Shown: piece after piece, positions 55,150 through 64,000 of the stretch
How the letters are laid out: every line of letters starts with the position of its first letter
Numbering within the stretch: the stretch's first letter is position 1
NCBI GenBank assembly: GCA_041940025.1
Contig: JBGTSY010000004.1
Span: 1 to 64,000 of the forward strand
Source: UBA5859 sp041940025
GTDB lineage: Bacteria > Pseudomonadota > Gammaproteobacteria > UBA5859
DNA length: 64,000 nt
Reading direction: 5' to 3'
Notes under the pieces: generated by a model
Database searches by the model: none
Seen by the model: the letters and a program-made list of their open reading frames with translations, nothing else
What the model was told of the DNA's origin: nothing
Position numbers and translations under genes: made by a program

Positions 55150-55512
55150 TTATTGTTCAGCTGAAACCGGTTCCGACTCTCTATCCCACATGCTGGACCA
55201 CCATCGGCGCCGTTCTGATTTTGGTTCTTCACCTGAACGAAGGGCTTCAATCTCGCTACTCAGCTCAGAGATAGTTGGCGGATACGCATCTACCGGTTCA
55301 GTCAGATTTTGAGGCTCAGTGCCCAATGAGGGAATAGGCAAAAGGGGATCAGGGTTTCTCACGTTTAATCCATCCGGAACGGACAAGGGAGGCAGCTCTT
55401 CCACAGAAAGATAGTCCAACCTTTTGTCCGGGAAATATTCGTCCAAGAAGACACAACCTGGCAATAACACTATGCCGCACACAACAATAGCCATATAGGA
55501 TTTTCCTGACAT
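55150..55512 (-). CDS. bamC: very short BamC-like lipoprotein
   Basis: Protein of 120 residues with a lipobox LLPGC (Cys20). DKRLDYLSVEELPPLSVPDG (about 29-48) matches the N-terminal unstructured segment of BamC that lies along BamD. The two globular helix-grip domains of normal BamC (about 340 residues) are absent. The next gene starts 11 bases later, so there is no room for them, and no frame carries the remainder. Its place between dapA and the MBL/purC pair is the canonical bamC position. It is therefore most likely a genuine minimal BamC that keeps only the BamD-binding tail. Confidence 0.75.
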   Translation of the reverse strand: MSGKSYMAIVVCGIVLLPGCVFLDEYFPDKRLDYLSVEELPPLSVPDGLNVRNPDPLLPIPSLGTEPQNLTEPVDAYPPTISELSSEIEALRSGEEPKSERRRWWSSMWDRESEPVSAEQ

Positions 55513-55532
55513 GGATTCATATTCTCCTAATT

Positions 55533-56408
55533 CTAGATTGCCCCTGCGCGAACGAGGGCTTGCTTTACGTGCTGATGAAAAGCGTCAGATAACCGGGTTA
55601 AAGGCAAGCGAATACCAGAAGAGATTAAACCCATTTGCTGTAAGGCCCATTTCACAGGGATTGGATTAGATTCGACAAACAAGACTTGATGTAATTCGCA
55701 CACCGAAGCATCCAAGCTACCAGCCTTATCTGCATCACCTTCTAGTGCGGCCATCAGCATCTGCTGCATGACGCCCGGTACTATATTAGCTGTCACTGAA
55801 ATCGCCCCTACACCACCAGCCAATACAAATTCACGGGATGTGGCATCATCACCACTGAGTAAGGCAAAATCATCTGGGCAAAGCGCCATTAACGACCGCA
55901 AACGGGACACATCACCTGTGGCATCTTTGATTCCTACGATATTGGGAATATGAGCCAAGCGTGCAGTGGTTTCATCATGCATATCAATGGCAGTTCGACC
56001 GGGCACATTATACAGAATCTGTGGTATGGCCACCGTCTCGGCCACTGCTTGGTAATGTAGATAGAGGCCTTCTTGTGTTGGCTTGTTGTAATAAGGGGTC
56101 ACCAGCAGCGCCGCATCGGCACCAGAACGCTCAGCAGATTGAGTCAGTTCTACTGCTTCAGAAGTAGAGTTCGCGCCGGTACCGGCAATCACCGGAATGC
56201 GACCGCTAGCGAATTGCACCACACGAGTAATGACCTCGCAATGCTCTTCCATGTCTAAGGTCGCTGATTCTCCGGTGGTACCCATGGCTACAATGGCGGC
56301 AGTCCCATTCTCTATATGGAATTCCACCAATCGCTGTAACGCATCATAATCCAGGCTTCCGTCGGGATGCATTGGTGTCACCAATGCAACCATGCAACCC
56401 TGAAACAT
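55533..56408 (-). CDS. dapA: 4-hydroxy-tetrahydrodipicolinate synthase
   Basis: Lysine/diaminopimelate pathway aldolase of 291 residues. Landmarks are GCMVALVTPM, the GTTGESATL loop, Tyr in VTPYYNKPTQEG, Schiff-base Lys in NIVGIKDATGD and SGDDATSREF. The frame extends 39 bases upstream, but ATG 56408 with GGAG nine bases before it gives the family-typical MFQGCMVAL start. It leads the bamC-MBL-purC string. Confidence 0.95.
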   Translation of the reverse strand: MFQGCMVALVTPMHPDGSLDYDALQRLVEFHIENGTAAIVAMGTTGESATLDMEEHCEVITRVVQFASGRIPVIAGTGANSTSEAVELTQSAERSGADAALLVTPYYNKPTQEGLYLHYQAVAETVAIPQILYNVPGRTAIDMHDETTARLAHIPNIVGIKDATGDVSRLRSLMALCPDDFALLSGDDATSREFVLAGGVGAISVTANIVPGVMQQMLMAALEGDADKAGSLDASVCELHQVLFVESNPIPVKWALQQMGLISSGIRLPLTRLSDAFHQHVKQALVRAGAI

Positions 56409-56571
56409 GATTTCTTTCTCCATTCGATTATCGAGCCTAGCCAGCACTCTATGGTAATAGTGCCATAAGATAATGACAAGCCATGCCAGAGATTAATGTA
56501 CCGCCGCAAAAAGTGTCTGCCTTGGCTATAATAGGCGGCCATCCATGCACTCAATTGACAGGAAGGAATCC

Positions 56572-57039
56572 ATGACTCAGGTAGCACTCGATAAAAAAGT
56601 CCCAGCATTTTCCCGACCAGCCACAGGGGATAAGGTGATTCGCCTTTCCCATTTCAAGGGCAAAAAACTCGTTCTCTACTTTTACCCGAAGGATCACACT
56701 CCGGGCTGCACCACCGAAAGCCAAGATTTCGCGGCATCCTATAGCAAATTCCGACGTGCGAATACAGAGATCCTCGGTATCTCCCGAGATCCCATCAAGT
56801 CACATGAAAAATTTAAGGACAAACATGGTCTGCCGTTTGACCTGTTGAGTGATGAGGATGAAACCCTGTGTCAGCTATTCGATGTGATAAAAATGAAAAA
56901 CATGTATGGAAAAAAAGTTCGCGGTATTGTGCGAAGCACCTTTTTAGTTGACGAAAAAGGCGTGCTACGCCGTGAGTGGCGTCAGGTAAAAGTCAAAGGA
57001 CATGTAGAAGAAGTCTTGGAAGCCAGCAAATCTCTCTAG
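56572..57039 (+). CDS. bcp: thioredoxin-dependent peroxiredoxin Bcp
   Basis: Peroxiredoxin of 155 residues from ATG 56572, which has AGGAAGGA just upstream. The peroxidatic cysteine is Cys46 in YPKDHTPGCTTESQDF. Many Bcp proteins have a resolving Cys five residues later; here that position is Ser, and the only other nearby candidate is in ETLCQLFDV. It may therefore use an alternative resolving Cys or a 1-Cys mechanism. It is divergent from dapA, the usual gammaproteobacterial neighbour arrangement. Confidence 0.93.
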   Translation: MTQVALDKKVPAFSRPATGDKVIRLSHFKGKKLVLYFYPKDHTPGCTTESQDFAASYSKFRRANTEILGISRDPIKSHEKFKDKHGLPFDLLSDEDETLCQLFDVIKMKNMYGKKVRGIVRSTFLVDEKGVLRREWRQVKVKGHVEEVLEASKSL

Positions 57040-57067
57040 TGAACCCTAAACTTAGGCTGAGTGGAAG

Positions 57068-58441
57068 ATGGGAAATAAACTCTATGTACTGGATACCAAC
57101 GTACTCATGCACGATCCCATGTCGCTGTTCGCTTTTGGCAAGCATGATCTCTTTATCCCCATGAAAGTGTTGGAAGAGCTGGATCAACACAAGAAAGGAC
57201 TATCGGACGTGGCCAGAAATGCCCGGCAGGTGAGCCGGTTTTTGGATCAAATCATTCACGATAATCTCGACGGGGACATACAACAGGGATTGTGGATTCA
57301 TGGACCTGACTTGAACAATGGACACCCTGAAACGCCCAATGGCAAACTATTTTTCCAAACTGAACCCACTCCGGAAAATAACATTAAACTGGTGAAGGAC
57401 GCCGTTGCCGATAATGACATTCTCCGCTTATGTCATCAGTTGCAGGAAACGCAATCCCACCTAAAAGTGATATTAATATCCAAAGACATCAATCTGCGCA
57501 TCAAGGCGGCGATCATTCACATCGAAGCTAAAGATTACCAAGATCACTCCTCCCCAGATGATCTGTCCTTGCTGCACACTGGTATGCAGGAATTACCCCC
57601 CAATCTAGAATTCGAAAAAGCGCCGGGACAACCTCACACTTGGCAGGTAAACCCGGAGGAAAAAGCCGAGTACTACAGTAATCTTTTTCTCTATCGAAGC
57701 ACTTCCCCCGAGGAATACAGAATCACTTCAGTAAACGGGGGGAAACTCATCATTCATTCTGCTGAAAACTATCGACAGCAAACAAACACCATTTGGGGGA
57801 TCCATGCCCGTAATCGAGCACAAAATTTTGCATTAAACTTGCTCATGGATCCGACCATTGAACTGGTGACGTTGCTAGGCCATGCGGGCACAGGCAAGAC
57901 ACTGCTCTCCCTGGCGGCGGGGCTGGCACAAACCATGGAAGAGAGCCGTTATCGAGAAATCATCATGACTCGAGCAACCATTCCTCTGGCGGAAGATATC
58001 GGTTTTCTACCCGGTACGGAAGAAGAAAAGATGACACCATGGATGGGGGCGCTAATGGATAACCTGGAAGTGCTAATCGCACCTTCAGAGAAAGGTCATT
58101 GGGCGCAACAAGTCACCCATGATCTGGTCCTCAATCGAATTAAAATCCGCTCCGTTAATTTTATGCGGGGTCGAACTTTCTTAAATCGATATGTGATTAT
58201 CGACGAAGCGCAAAACCTCACACCAAAGCAGATGAAAGCACTGATCACCCGTGCCGGCCCTGGTACCAAGCTGGTCTGTATAGGCAACTTGAACCAAATT
58301 GACACCCCTTATCTGAATGAGTCTTCTTCAGGCCTCACTTACGTGGTGGAACGCTTCCGAGAATGGTCCGGTGCCGGTCACATCACCTTAGAACAGGGAG
58401 AAAGATCGCCATTGGCCGCTTACGCCAGCGAAAATTTATAG
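57068..58441 (+). CDS. PIN-PhoH fusion ATPase (YlaK/PhoH2-like)
   Basis: Protein of 457 residues. An N-terminal PIN ribonuclease domain (about 1-140) has YVLDTNVLMHDP with the first catalytic Asp, and DNDILRLCHQ. A C-terminal PhoH ATPase has Walker A LGHAGTGKTLLSLAAG (about 270-285) and Walker B RYVIIDEAQNLTPKQMKALI. Such fusions are thought to be RNA helicase-ribonucleases, perhaps acting in RNA decay. It begins 28 bases after bcp and is probably co-transcribed. Confidence 0.9.
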   Translation: MGNKLYVLDTNVLMHDPMSLFAFGKHDLFIPMKVLEELDQHKKGLSDVARNARQVSRFLDQIIHDNLDGDIQQGLWIHGPDLNNGHPETPNGKLFFQTEPTPENNIKLVKDAVADNDILRLCHQLQETQSHLKVILISKDINLRIKAAIIHIEAKDYQDHSSPDDLSLLHTGMQELPPNLEFEKAPGQPHTWQVNPEEKAEYYSNLFLYRSTSPEEYRITSVNGGKLIIHSAENYRQQTNTIWGIHARNRAQNFALNLLMDPTIELVTLLGHAGTGKTLLSLAAGLAQTMEESRYREIIMTRATIPLAEDIGFLPGTEEEKMTPWMGALMDNLEVLIAPSEKGHWAQQVTHDLVLNRIKIRSVNFMRGRTFLNRYVIIDEAQNLTPKQMKALITRAGPGTKLVCIGNLNQIDTPYLNESSSGLTYVVERFREWSGAGHITLEQGERSPLAAYASENL

Positions 58442-58493
58442 CGTGGTCAGTCACCATTGCGACGATGCTATTAGTACTTTTTCTCAACCATTA

Positions 58494-59582
58494 TTATTCC
58501 TTAGATGGTTCTGGAGAGAGGGTAACAGCCTGTACACCTCGAGGTAACGCACTAATCACCGCCTGAACCAATGTGGCCAGAGGAATAGCAAAAAATACAC
58601 CCCAGAAACCCCAAAGTCCGCCGAATAGCAGCACCGCCATAATAATCGCGATAGGATGCAGGTTCACCACTTCAGAAAACATAATAGGCACCAGCAAATT
58701 TCCATCAATAGCCTGAATAATCAAATACGCAAGCAGGACGTATCCAAAATCTGAACCTAATCCCCATTGCGAATAGGCCACAATTGCAACGGGAAGCGTC
58801 ACTACAACAGCGCCTATATAGGGCACCACTACAGAGAGTCCCACCAACATCGCCAATAACGCGCTGAAACGTAGCCCCATGAGACTAAATGTAATGTAGG
58901 TCACGACACCCACAATAATGATTTCCAATGACTTGCCACGCACGTAGTTGCCAATCTGTACAGTCATATCTCGCCAAACCAACTCCACCAACTGATGGTT
59001 TTCCGGTAGATAATTTAATCCCCAAGCGACTATCTTCTCTTTATCCTTTAAAAACAAAAACACCAATATTGGCAGTAATATGAGATACACCAAAAGCGTG
59101 ATAACGCCGGGTATGGATGACAGAATATAGGTCACCACACTTTGCCCAAACCCCACAGGATCCATATCGGCATAAAAAGCATCCAATATGTCTTCCACTT
59201 CACCCCGAGGTAGAAACGAAAAATATCCTAATGCAACTTCTCTAATTTCCAGCTGTAAACTGCCATACATGGTGGGAAATTCCTGCACCAATTGAGTGAT
59301 CTGCCGCCATAGCAAAGGCGCAAGAATAAACAGCAAAGTGAGCAACACGCCAATAAAGAAAAGAAACACTAAAATGACGGCTATTCGTCGCGGCATGCTA
59401 CGTTTCTCTAACAGGTTCACCAATCCTTCCAACAAATAGGCCACCACCACTCCCGCTATCACAGGAGTCAACATGCTACCGAAATAAATGACTACACCGA
59501 ACCCAAGAACTAAGAACAGAAGTAGAAACACCACTTGAGGGTCGGAAAAATATCGACTAAACCAATCTTTGATCGCGTTCAC
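58494..59582 (-). CDS. AI-2E family transporter (PerM-like permease)
   Basis: Protein of 362 residues with about eight membrane helices. Family landmarks are VVAYLLEGLVNLLEKR, SIPGVITLLVYLILLPILVF followed by KDKEKI, PYIGAVVVTLPVAIVA and a C-terminal GGLWGFWGVFFAIPLATLVQ. Members are membrane exporters or permeases; the substrate is not known here. PerM homologs are commonly neighbours of bcp and PhoH-type genes in gammaproteobacteria. Confidence 0.88.
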   Translation of the reverse strand: MNAIKDWFSRYFSDPQVVFLLLFLVLGFGVVIYFGSMLTPVIAGVVVAYLLEGLVNLLEKRSMPRRIAVILVFLFFIGVLLTLLFILAPLLWRQITQLVQEFPTMYGSLQLEIREVALGYFSFLPRGEVEDILDAFYADMDPVGFGQSVVTYILSSIPGVITLLVYLILLPILVFLFLKDKEKIVAWGLNYLPENHQLVELVWRDMTVQIGNYVRGKSLEIIIVGVVTYITFSLMGLRFSALLAMLVGLSVVVPYIGAVVVTLPVAIVAYSQWGLGSDFGYVLLAYLIIQAIDGNLLVPIMFSEVVNLHPIAIIMAVLLFGGLWGFWGVFFAIPLATLVQAVISALPRGVQAVTLSPEPSKE

Positions 59583-59905
59583 ATTAACACATTCCCCAAT
59601 GCCATCCCTGACAAACCCCCTTCCGGGCGACCACCAATATTACCATCACAGGCTATCCGCCACGGCTGTAGGTGGCGCTTCACCACTGAATTGGCATTTT
59701 CAAAATGAAGTGTCATGCCAATAGTGTTAATCGGCATGTCAATTGAGTTCTATACCTGATCCGTTGAACATTGAAGAACAGACCCCCCACACAGATTAAC
59801 GAAGATCGGTGCACTCACACGGCCAATATGAATCGAATGCCAAATCGAAGTTCGGTTATTCTAAAAGAAAATTAAAACAAAATCAGAAAAGCCTGCCAAG
59901 CACCT
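59583..59905. other. intergenic region between the permease and LysR genes
   Basis: No supported gene. A 111-codon rightward frame starting at 59809 runs antisense into the LysR gene and looks like a shadow. Several copies of GGCAT/ATGCC (59693-59737) form loose inverted repeats of unclear meaning. Confidence 0.5.
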
Positions 59906-60841
59906 CTAACCCACTTGTGAACGAGCCAACTCTTCCATCTTGTTTTGTCGATCCTCTATGTAGTTCAAGGCAAACTTCAATAGTTCTTCTAATGCTCTAC
60001 GGCGGAACTTTTGCTTTTTATACACAAAGGAGATGGGGCGCTCTAATCGCGGTTCTAACGGAACTGCCACTAACGTACCCAATTGTAACTCCTTATGTAT
60101 CGTTGCCTGAGAGAGAATTGAGATACCCATACCACTTTCGATAGCCCCTTTAATGGACTCCTGACTACCCAATTCCATAATGATGTTGAGATCGTTTGTG
60201 GAAATGCCCTGATTCTGTAGATAATCAATTATCACCTCTCGTGTACCAGACCCTTCTTCCCGGCATATGTAAGGGAAATCGGTCAGCCGCACAGCGGGTG
60301 CTTTCGACAACTTTGCTAATTCGTGATCGGGCGTCACCGCCATCACCAGTTCATCATGACGACAAATCTCGACTTCCAGATTTTTTTCACTTACCGGCGC
60401 TTCCACTACACCGAGATCGATAATATTGGCCTCCACCATATTCACGATTCCGTCAGTGTTAGACACTTTTAATCGAACACTGACGTTCGGATAGATAGAT
60501 TTAAAGTCCCCTAACAGCGCAGGCAACATATATTCTGCAATAGTGGTGCTGGCGCCAATGATGATCACACCATTAATTTCTTCGGTCAGTTCCCGTACCG
60601 CATTTTCCATCTCGTTATAGGTCGCTAAAATACGTGTGGAATATTCATAAACACGCTGTCCAGCTTCCGTTAAACTAATTCGATTGTGCGTTCTATCGAA
60701 CAATCGGGTATCGAAATGTTCCTCTAGTTGTCTAACTTGAAAAGTGACCGCAGGCTGCGTCATATGTAAAGTTTCCGCCGCCTTTGTAAAGCTTAGTAAT
60801 TTGGCCACCGTATTAAAAACTTGTAATCTTCTATCGGCCAT
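59906..60841 (-). CDS. LysR-family transcriptional regulator, CbbR-like
   Basis: Protein of 311 residues from Met4 of the frame. The winged helix is RRLQVFNTVAKLLSFTKAAE with TQPAVTFQVRQLEEHF, followed by a periplasmic-binding-protein-like effector domain beginning INGVIIIGASTTIAEYMLPA. The overall sequence resembles CbbR/CysB-group regulators that respond to small metabolites, but no carbon-fixation or sulfur genes are close by, so its target is unknown. Confidence 0.88.
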   Translation of the reverse strand: MADRRLQVFNTVAKLLSFTKAAETLHMTQPAVTFQVRQLEEHFDTRLFDRTHNRISLTEAGQRVYEYSTRILATYNEMENAVRELTEEINGVIIIGASTTIAEYMLPALLGDFKSIYPNVSVRLKVSNTDGIVNMVEANIIDLGVVEAPVSEKNLEVEICRHDELVMAVTPDHELAKLSKAPAVRLTDFPYICREEGSGTREVIIDYLQNQGISTNDLNIIMELGSQESIKGAIESGMGISILSQATIHKELQLGTLVAVPLEPRLERPISFVYKKQKFRRRALEELLKFALNYIEDRQNKMEELARSQVG

Positions 60842-61030
60842 TGTTCCCATTCATCCCCGTTGGTGGATGATCATAACTCCATAAATTTTGCTTTGTGTCA
60901 ATGGTTTGATAAGCATTTATTGTTAAGATTCATCCATTGAAAGAGTTCAAACCTCTAATTTTCAATAAGTTATACAATTAACTAAATTTGAATAAATTTT
61001 AATCAAAACCGTTGAAATCCGGCCGAAAGG

Positions 61031-62989
61031 TTAATCTCGGCTGTTGGTTTTGGCAAGATTTTTCAGATTGTGTAGTAGTGCCTGTAAATCCGAAGAAGGG
61101 GGCGAGCACCCGGCTGAAAATCGTTCCTCGCCATATCGTTGAAAAAAAGCCATCACCGAGGCACGATATTCCGCATCCCAATCCGCAGGAAGATGGCGTA
61201 AATATTCCAGCTCTGACCAAGTAGGTTCGTCTGGTAACCGAGTAGCGTTTAAAAATTTACGCCAGACTCGGCTCCATTGCTGATTCACCTTTTGTTCGTC
61301 GCTTTTCGCACCTCGAATGAGGCGATACTCACGAAGAAATAAAACCAGCAAAATGGTTAAACCTATGAAAATCAGCCACTGCTTGGCGCTGTCTTCCATC
61401 TCTTCGATCATTCGATCAACTCCTTCAACTCGATCTGAAAGCAGATGAAAGAGCAAACTCAGATAGTTCTTACCAAAGCTATCTCGATAGTTAAATAGTG
61501 AAGGCGGAGTCGGATCGATGGTATGCCAATAACCTGCTTCATCCTGCCATTCCACCCAAGCATGGGCGTCCCTATCATGTACTAACCACATTCCTGTAGA
61601 AACCTGTGTATCCACAAAATACCCACTCACCAATCTCGCCGGAACACCATTCTCCCTTAGCATCAGTGTGGTGGCAGTGGCGTACCAATAACAAAAAGCA
61701 GCTTTCCGATTAATCAAAAAATCGTGAATTGGATACTGTTCATTGATATCCACATCCAAAGAGTATCCCTTATCTGAGAAATGACTGAGAATATTTTTTA
61801 CAACGCTTAATCGACTGTCACCGGCAAATTGCTGGGCGTACTCCGCCAATACCACATCCCACATCTCCGGAAGTGCGAGAGTGTTGTGATCAATACTGAC
61901 CGGTATAGAGGGTCCATTGAAGGTGACACGCCAAGTACGCTCATCATCCCGATTAAAATTTCCGTGCCACACTTGCCTGTCATCAATGCTGATTCTCGGT
62001 AGATTGACTTCAATCGTACGACTACCCGCAGGTAAAAAAAGCGACTCATCCTTTAATAAACTGGTGATCTGCATCACTTCTGATTGGCTTTGTGCAAAAG
62101 GAGGGGCCACATAATCGTTAATATCAAAATGATTCAGATTGTTTTCATCAGTCCTGATGGGTAATCGAATCTCTTCGTCCTGTTCACCGCTGTGCCATAA
62201 AAACCCGACACTATCAAATAGGGTATGGCGATTCCCAACTAGATAAAAGGGTTGATTACTTTGATAGCGCACACGCATCACTACCTTTGCCGTACCTTGT
62301 CTGAATAACTGACTGTTCAAGGATTGGAAAGGAGAAAACCCAATGCCGTTTTTCGACTGAAACCCTTTTGGTGTTAAAGAGTGTGCGAGATCCGCCACCG
62401 GCCCTCTCAGATCTACCAACAGATTTGACACCAAAGGCATCATCACTAGGGGTGGAACCATTAACAGGAAGCGAATATGTTGCCGTACCGTAATACGCTG
62501 ACCAGCTAGCACGACTAAGCCTAATAACACCACCACTGGAGCGAACCATGAGAAGTGATGGGGCGCTACAACGGTCCAGCTTAACTCCTCGGGTTGAGGC
62601 AGCACAAAAAACAGGATAATGCTGACCACCACCAGATATTGAGTCACCTGGTGAGGCATCTCTCGCTGTGCGCGACGAGGCATGGCTGATAATAGCCAAA
62701 GTAAATTAATATAAAGACCAAGACAAAATCCTGCAAACAGTGGATGATCTTCTATCCAGGCGTGACCGATGGATAACCCGGCAAATAACTGATATCCAGC
62801 AATAGCAGACATGACACAAATGAGTGACGCCAAAATTGCTGTCGGCGCAACCAAGCCACTCCCCAGCAATCCCAATAGGCCACTTGCCATTAAAGCAAGC
62901 CATAACAGTTGCTCGATCCCCATAGATAACGCCAGTTGGATTCCCACCAACATCACAAGCGTCGTCGCGGGTAATTGTCGCAAATTCAT
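61031..62989 (-). CDS. TgpA-like transglutaminase-domain membrane protein (DUF3488)
   Basis: Protein of 652 residues. The N-terminal half has about six membrane helices (DUF3488). A periplasmic transglutaminase-like domain follows with catalytic Cys in INRKAAFCYWYATATTLMLR, His in HDRDAHAWVEW and Asp in HTIDPTPPSLF. One more helix (about 537-553) and a cytoplasmic DUF4129-like tail complete it. ATG 62989 overlaps the DUF58 stop as ATGA and is preferred to Met1 at 63010. The TgpA/DUF58 pair normally accompanies a MoxR ATPase and is linked to envelope integrity. Confidence 0.88.
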   Translation of the reverse strand: MNLRQLPATTLVMLVGIQLALSMGIEQLLWLALMASGLLGLLGSGLVAPTAILASLICVMSAIAGYQLFAGLSIGHAWIEDHPLFAGFCLGLYINLLWLLSAMPRRAQREMPHQVTQYLVVVSIILFFVLPQPEELSWTVVAPHHFSWFAPVVVLLGLVVLAGQRITVRQHIRFLLMVPPLVMMPLVSNLLVDLRGPVADLAHSLTPKGFQSKNGIGFSPFQSLNSQLFRQGTAKVVMRVRYQSNQPFYLVGNRHTLFDSVGFLWHSGEQDEEIRLPIRTDENNLNHFDINDYVAPPFAQSQSEVMQITSLLKDESLFLPAGSRTIEVNLPRISIDDRQVWHGNFNRDDERTWRVTFNGPSIPVSIDHNTLALPEMWDVVLAEYAQQFAGDSRLSVVKNILSHFSDKGYSLDVDINEQYPIHDFLINRKAAFCYWYATATTLMLRENGVPARLVSGYFVDTQVSTGMWLVHDRDAHAWVEWQDEAGYWHTIDPTPPSLFNYRDSFGKNYLSLLFHLLSDRVEGVDRMIEEMEDSAKQWLIFIGLTILLVLFLREYRLIRGAKSDEQKVNQQWSRVWRKFLNATRLPDEPTWSELEYLRHLPADWDAEYRASVMAFFQRYGEERFSAGCSPPSSDLQALLHNLKNLAKTNSRD

Positions 62990-64000
62990 CGGCGCGGAAA
63001 CTCCGTCCAACCTGGCTGCTGTGGCAATTGCCCAACGGACTCCTTTGTCTCAGGCAACATAAAAACCAGAATAGTGGCGCCCTGCGCTTGCCAATTTTCT
63101 ATGCGTTCTTGCAGCTCTTCTCGCCATCGGCCTATGACCAAACAATAGACGCCCTTTTCTGCGGGTAATTTGTCCGACACCTCAAAATGACGTGTTGGCG
63201 CAACCACTGTGAGTTGCTTATAGAATTCGATCTCATCACCATGTTGACCCCAACCCGCGCCCACCATCCAATGACCCAGACTCAGCTTTTCTGTGATAGC
63301 TTGTTGATAGATCGCCACCAGAGCTGCTAAACGCCGATCCAACACTTCTGGATTGCGTGGTCGAGGTTGCCAAGGCTCAAATCCAGCGAGGGAGAGATCA
63401 CAAATAAAATGCACCTCAGCACTCGGTGCTACCTGACTGCCGGCGTATAGTCTGGTCATCAACTCCCCACGACGAGCGCTGGCCTTATGATCAATTCGAT
63501 TTAAAGGATCGCCGACCATGAACACGCGGCTGTCGATATATTCGTGAGGTTGACGAAAAAGACCGTTGTCGAAACCGGACTGACTCTCCTTGTTATTCGC
63601 TGCCGCCAAGCGTCGCACCGAAGGAACGGGATGAGTGAAGGCAAAAGGCAATACATAGACACTGTGTTGCGCCTCTAATCGCTGCAGATTGCGCCCGAGA
63701 AACAACGGAAAATAACTTTGCACCGCAATGCCCCAAAGATGAATCACGCCTCTCCTCCTCGGCGTCCATTGACACTGCATCATAGCGGTCTCCTGGGGCA
63801 ACAGACTTGCACGATAGTGGAGTTCAGATTCCGTTGGCCAAACGACCGGCATACCTTTCATTTCTCGAAGAGAAAAGTTCTTAAGAGTGCGTGTTCCTAA
63901 GTTGGTTACGGTGACATGTGAAGTGAAGGTCTCACCTGCTGTAGCAATCAAAGATGCACGCCGCTCTATCGCCACATTGGGCGTGGCGGTACGGGACAGC
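62986..64000 (-). CDS. DUF58 domain protein, 5' end beyond window
   Basis: The frame stays open to the right edge (LSRTATPNVAIERRASLIAT), so the true start and probably two N-terminal membrane helices lie outside. The hallmark is VFMVGDPLNRIDHKASARRG, matching the DUF58 signature, within a von-Willebrand-like fold. The GTG at 63975 is not a convincing start. It is the gene upstream of tgpA in the MoxR-DUF58-TgpA module; the MoxR ATPase is expected beyond the edge. Confidence 0.88.
   Translation of the reverse strand, partial: LSRTATPNVAIERRASLIATAGETFTSHVTVTNLGTRTLKNFSLREMKGMPVVWPTESELHYRASLLPQETAMMQCQWTPRRRGVIHLWGIAVQSYFPLFLGRNLQRLEAQHSVYVLPFAFTHPVPSVRRLAAANNKESQSGFDNGLFRQPHEYIDSRVFMVGDPLNRIDHKASARRGELMTRLYAGSQVAPSAEVHFICDLSLAGFEPWQPRPRNPEVLDRRLAALVAIYQQAITEKLSLGHWMVGAGWGQHGDEIEFYKQLTVVAPTRHFEVSDKLPAEKGVYCLVIGRWREELQERIENWQAQGATILVFMLPETKESVGQLPQQPGWTEFPRR

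Noticed and set aside
59693..59737. Loose inverted repeats of GGCAT/ATGCC as a terminator
   Set aside because: Arms are imperfect and no T run follows on either strand.
59809..60144. 111-codon rightward frame before and into the LysR gene
   Set aside because: Two thirds is antisense to the LysR coding region, and the non-overlapping part shows no protein character.
62256..62699. 147-codon open frame within the TgpA-like gene
   Set aside because: Alternative frame of a clear transglutaminase membrane protein; no start signals or homology.
1..64000. CRISPR arrays, riboswitches, integrases, attachment sites
   Set aside because: No regularly spaced repeats, no recognisable riboswitch core, and no integrase or intact transposase seen; tRNA-Ser genes show no adjacent integrase.

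Overview
The window looks like a chromosomal stretch of a gammaproteobacterium, probably marine or aquatic and of moderate-to-low GC. The grounds are the dapA-bamC-(MBL hydrolase)-purC block, the tamA-tamB pair, RegB/RegA, an AddA/AddB-like repair pair and the general codon and protein character. Two serine tRNAs are present: a GGA one cut by the left edge and a complete CGA one at 53.5 kb. The genus cannot be fixed from the sequence alone.

The centrepiece (about 7.8-17.6 kb, all minus strand) is a copper membrane monooxygenase (CuMMO; particulate methane/ammonia/hydrocarbon monooxygenase family) locus. Its parts are two pmoC paralogs each standing alone, a pmoA-pmoB pair, a small membrane-anchored periplasmic protein, a multicopper oxidase and a His-rich cupredoxin. 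Hairpin terminators follow pmoC1, pmoC2 and pmoB, so the usual CAB operon is broken into separate transcription units. The second pmoC carries a 10-N assembly gap that causes an apparent frameshift.

Around it (18-35 kb) lies an oxidation island: a GMC alcohol dehydrogenase, two closely related coniferyl-aldehyde-dehydrogenase-type ALDHs, a thiolase-like protein, a crotonase-fold protein, an LCM-type methyltransferase, a FadR-type GntR regulator, two tandem 'metal-dependent hydrolase' paralogs with a four-helix diiron residue pattern, a third ALDH and an acetolactate-synthase-type TPP enzyme. Hydrocarbon -> alcohol -> aldehyde -> acid -> CoA chemistry fits this set better than ammonia oxidation. 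No methanol dehydrogenase or hydroxylamine oxidoreductase lies in the window, and substrate identity remains inference. An IS30-type transposase fragment lies inside this island.

From 35.7 to 40.7 kb a compact minus-strand cluster of unknown purpose combines an outer-membrane-type protein, a phytoene-desaturase-like flavoenzyme, a probable Tat lipoprotein, a membrane-associated methyltransferase and a HAD protein with a DxH motif. Next come a 40-residue lipoprotein missed by length filters, the RegB/RegA redox two-component system with an intact quinone-binding heptapeptide, a beta-propeller protein and an 884-residue lipoprotein of unknown function.

The flanks are housekeeping. The left has the AddB-like nuclease and AddA-like helicase-nuclease, a 5'-nucleotidase and a TRL-like lipoprotein. 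The right has DUF924, TamA/TamB, PurC, an MBL hydrolase, a very short BamC, DapA, Bcp, a PIN-PhoH ATPase, an AI-2E-family permease, a LysR regulator, and a TgpA-like transglutaminase plus DUF58 pair cut by the right edge.
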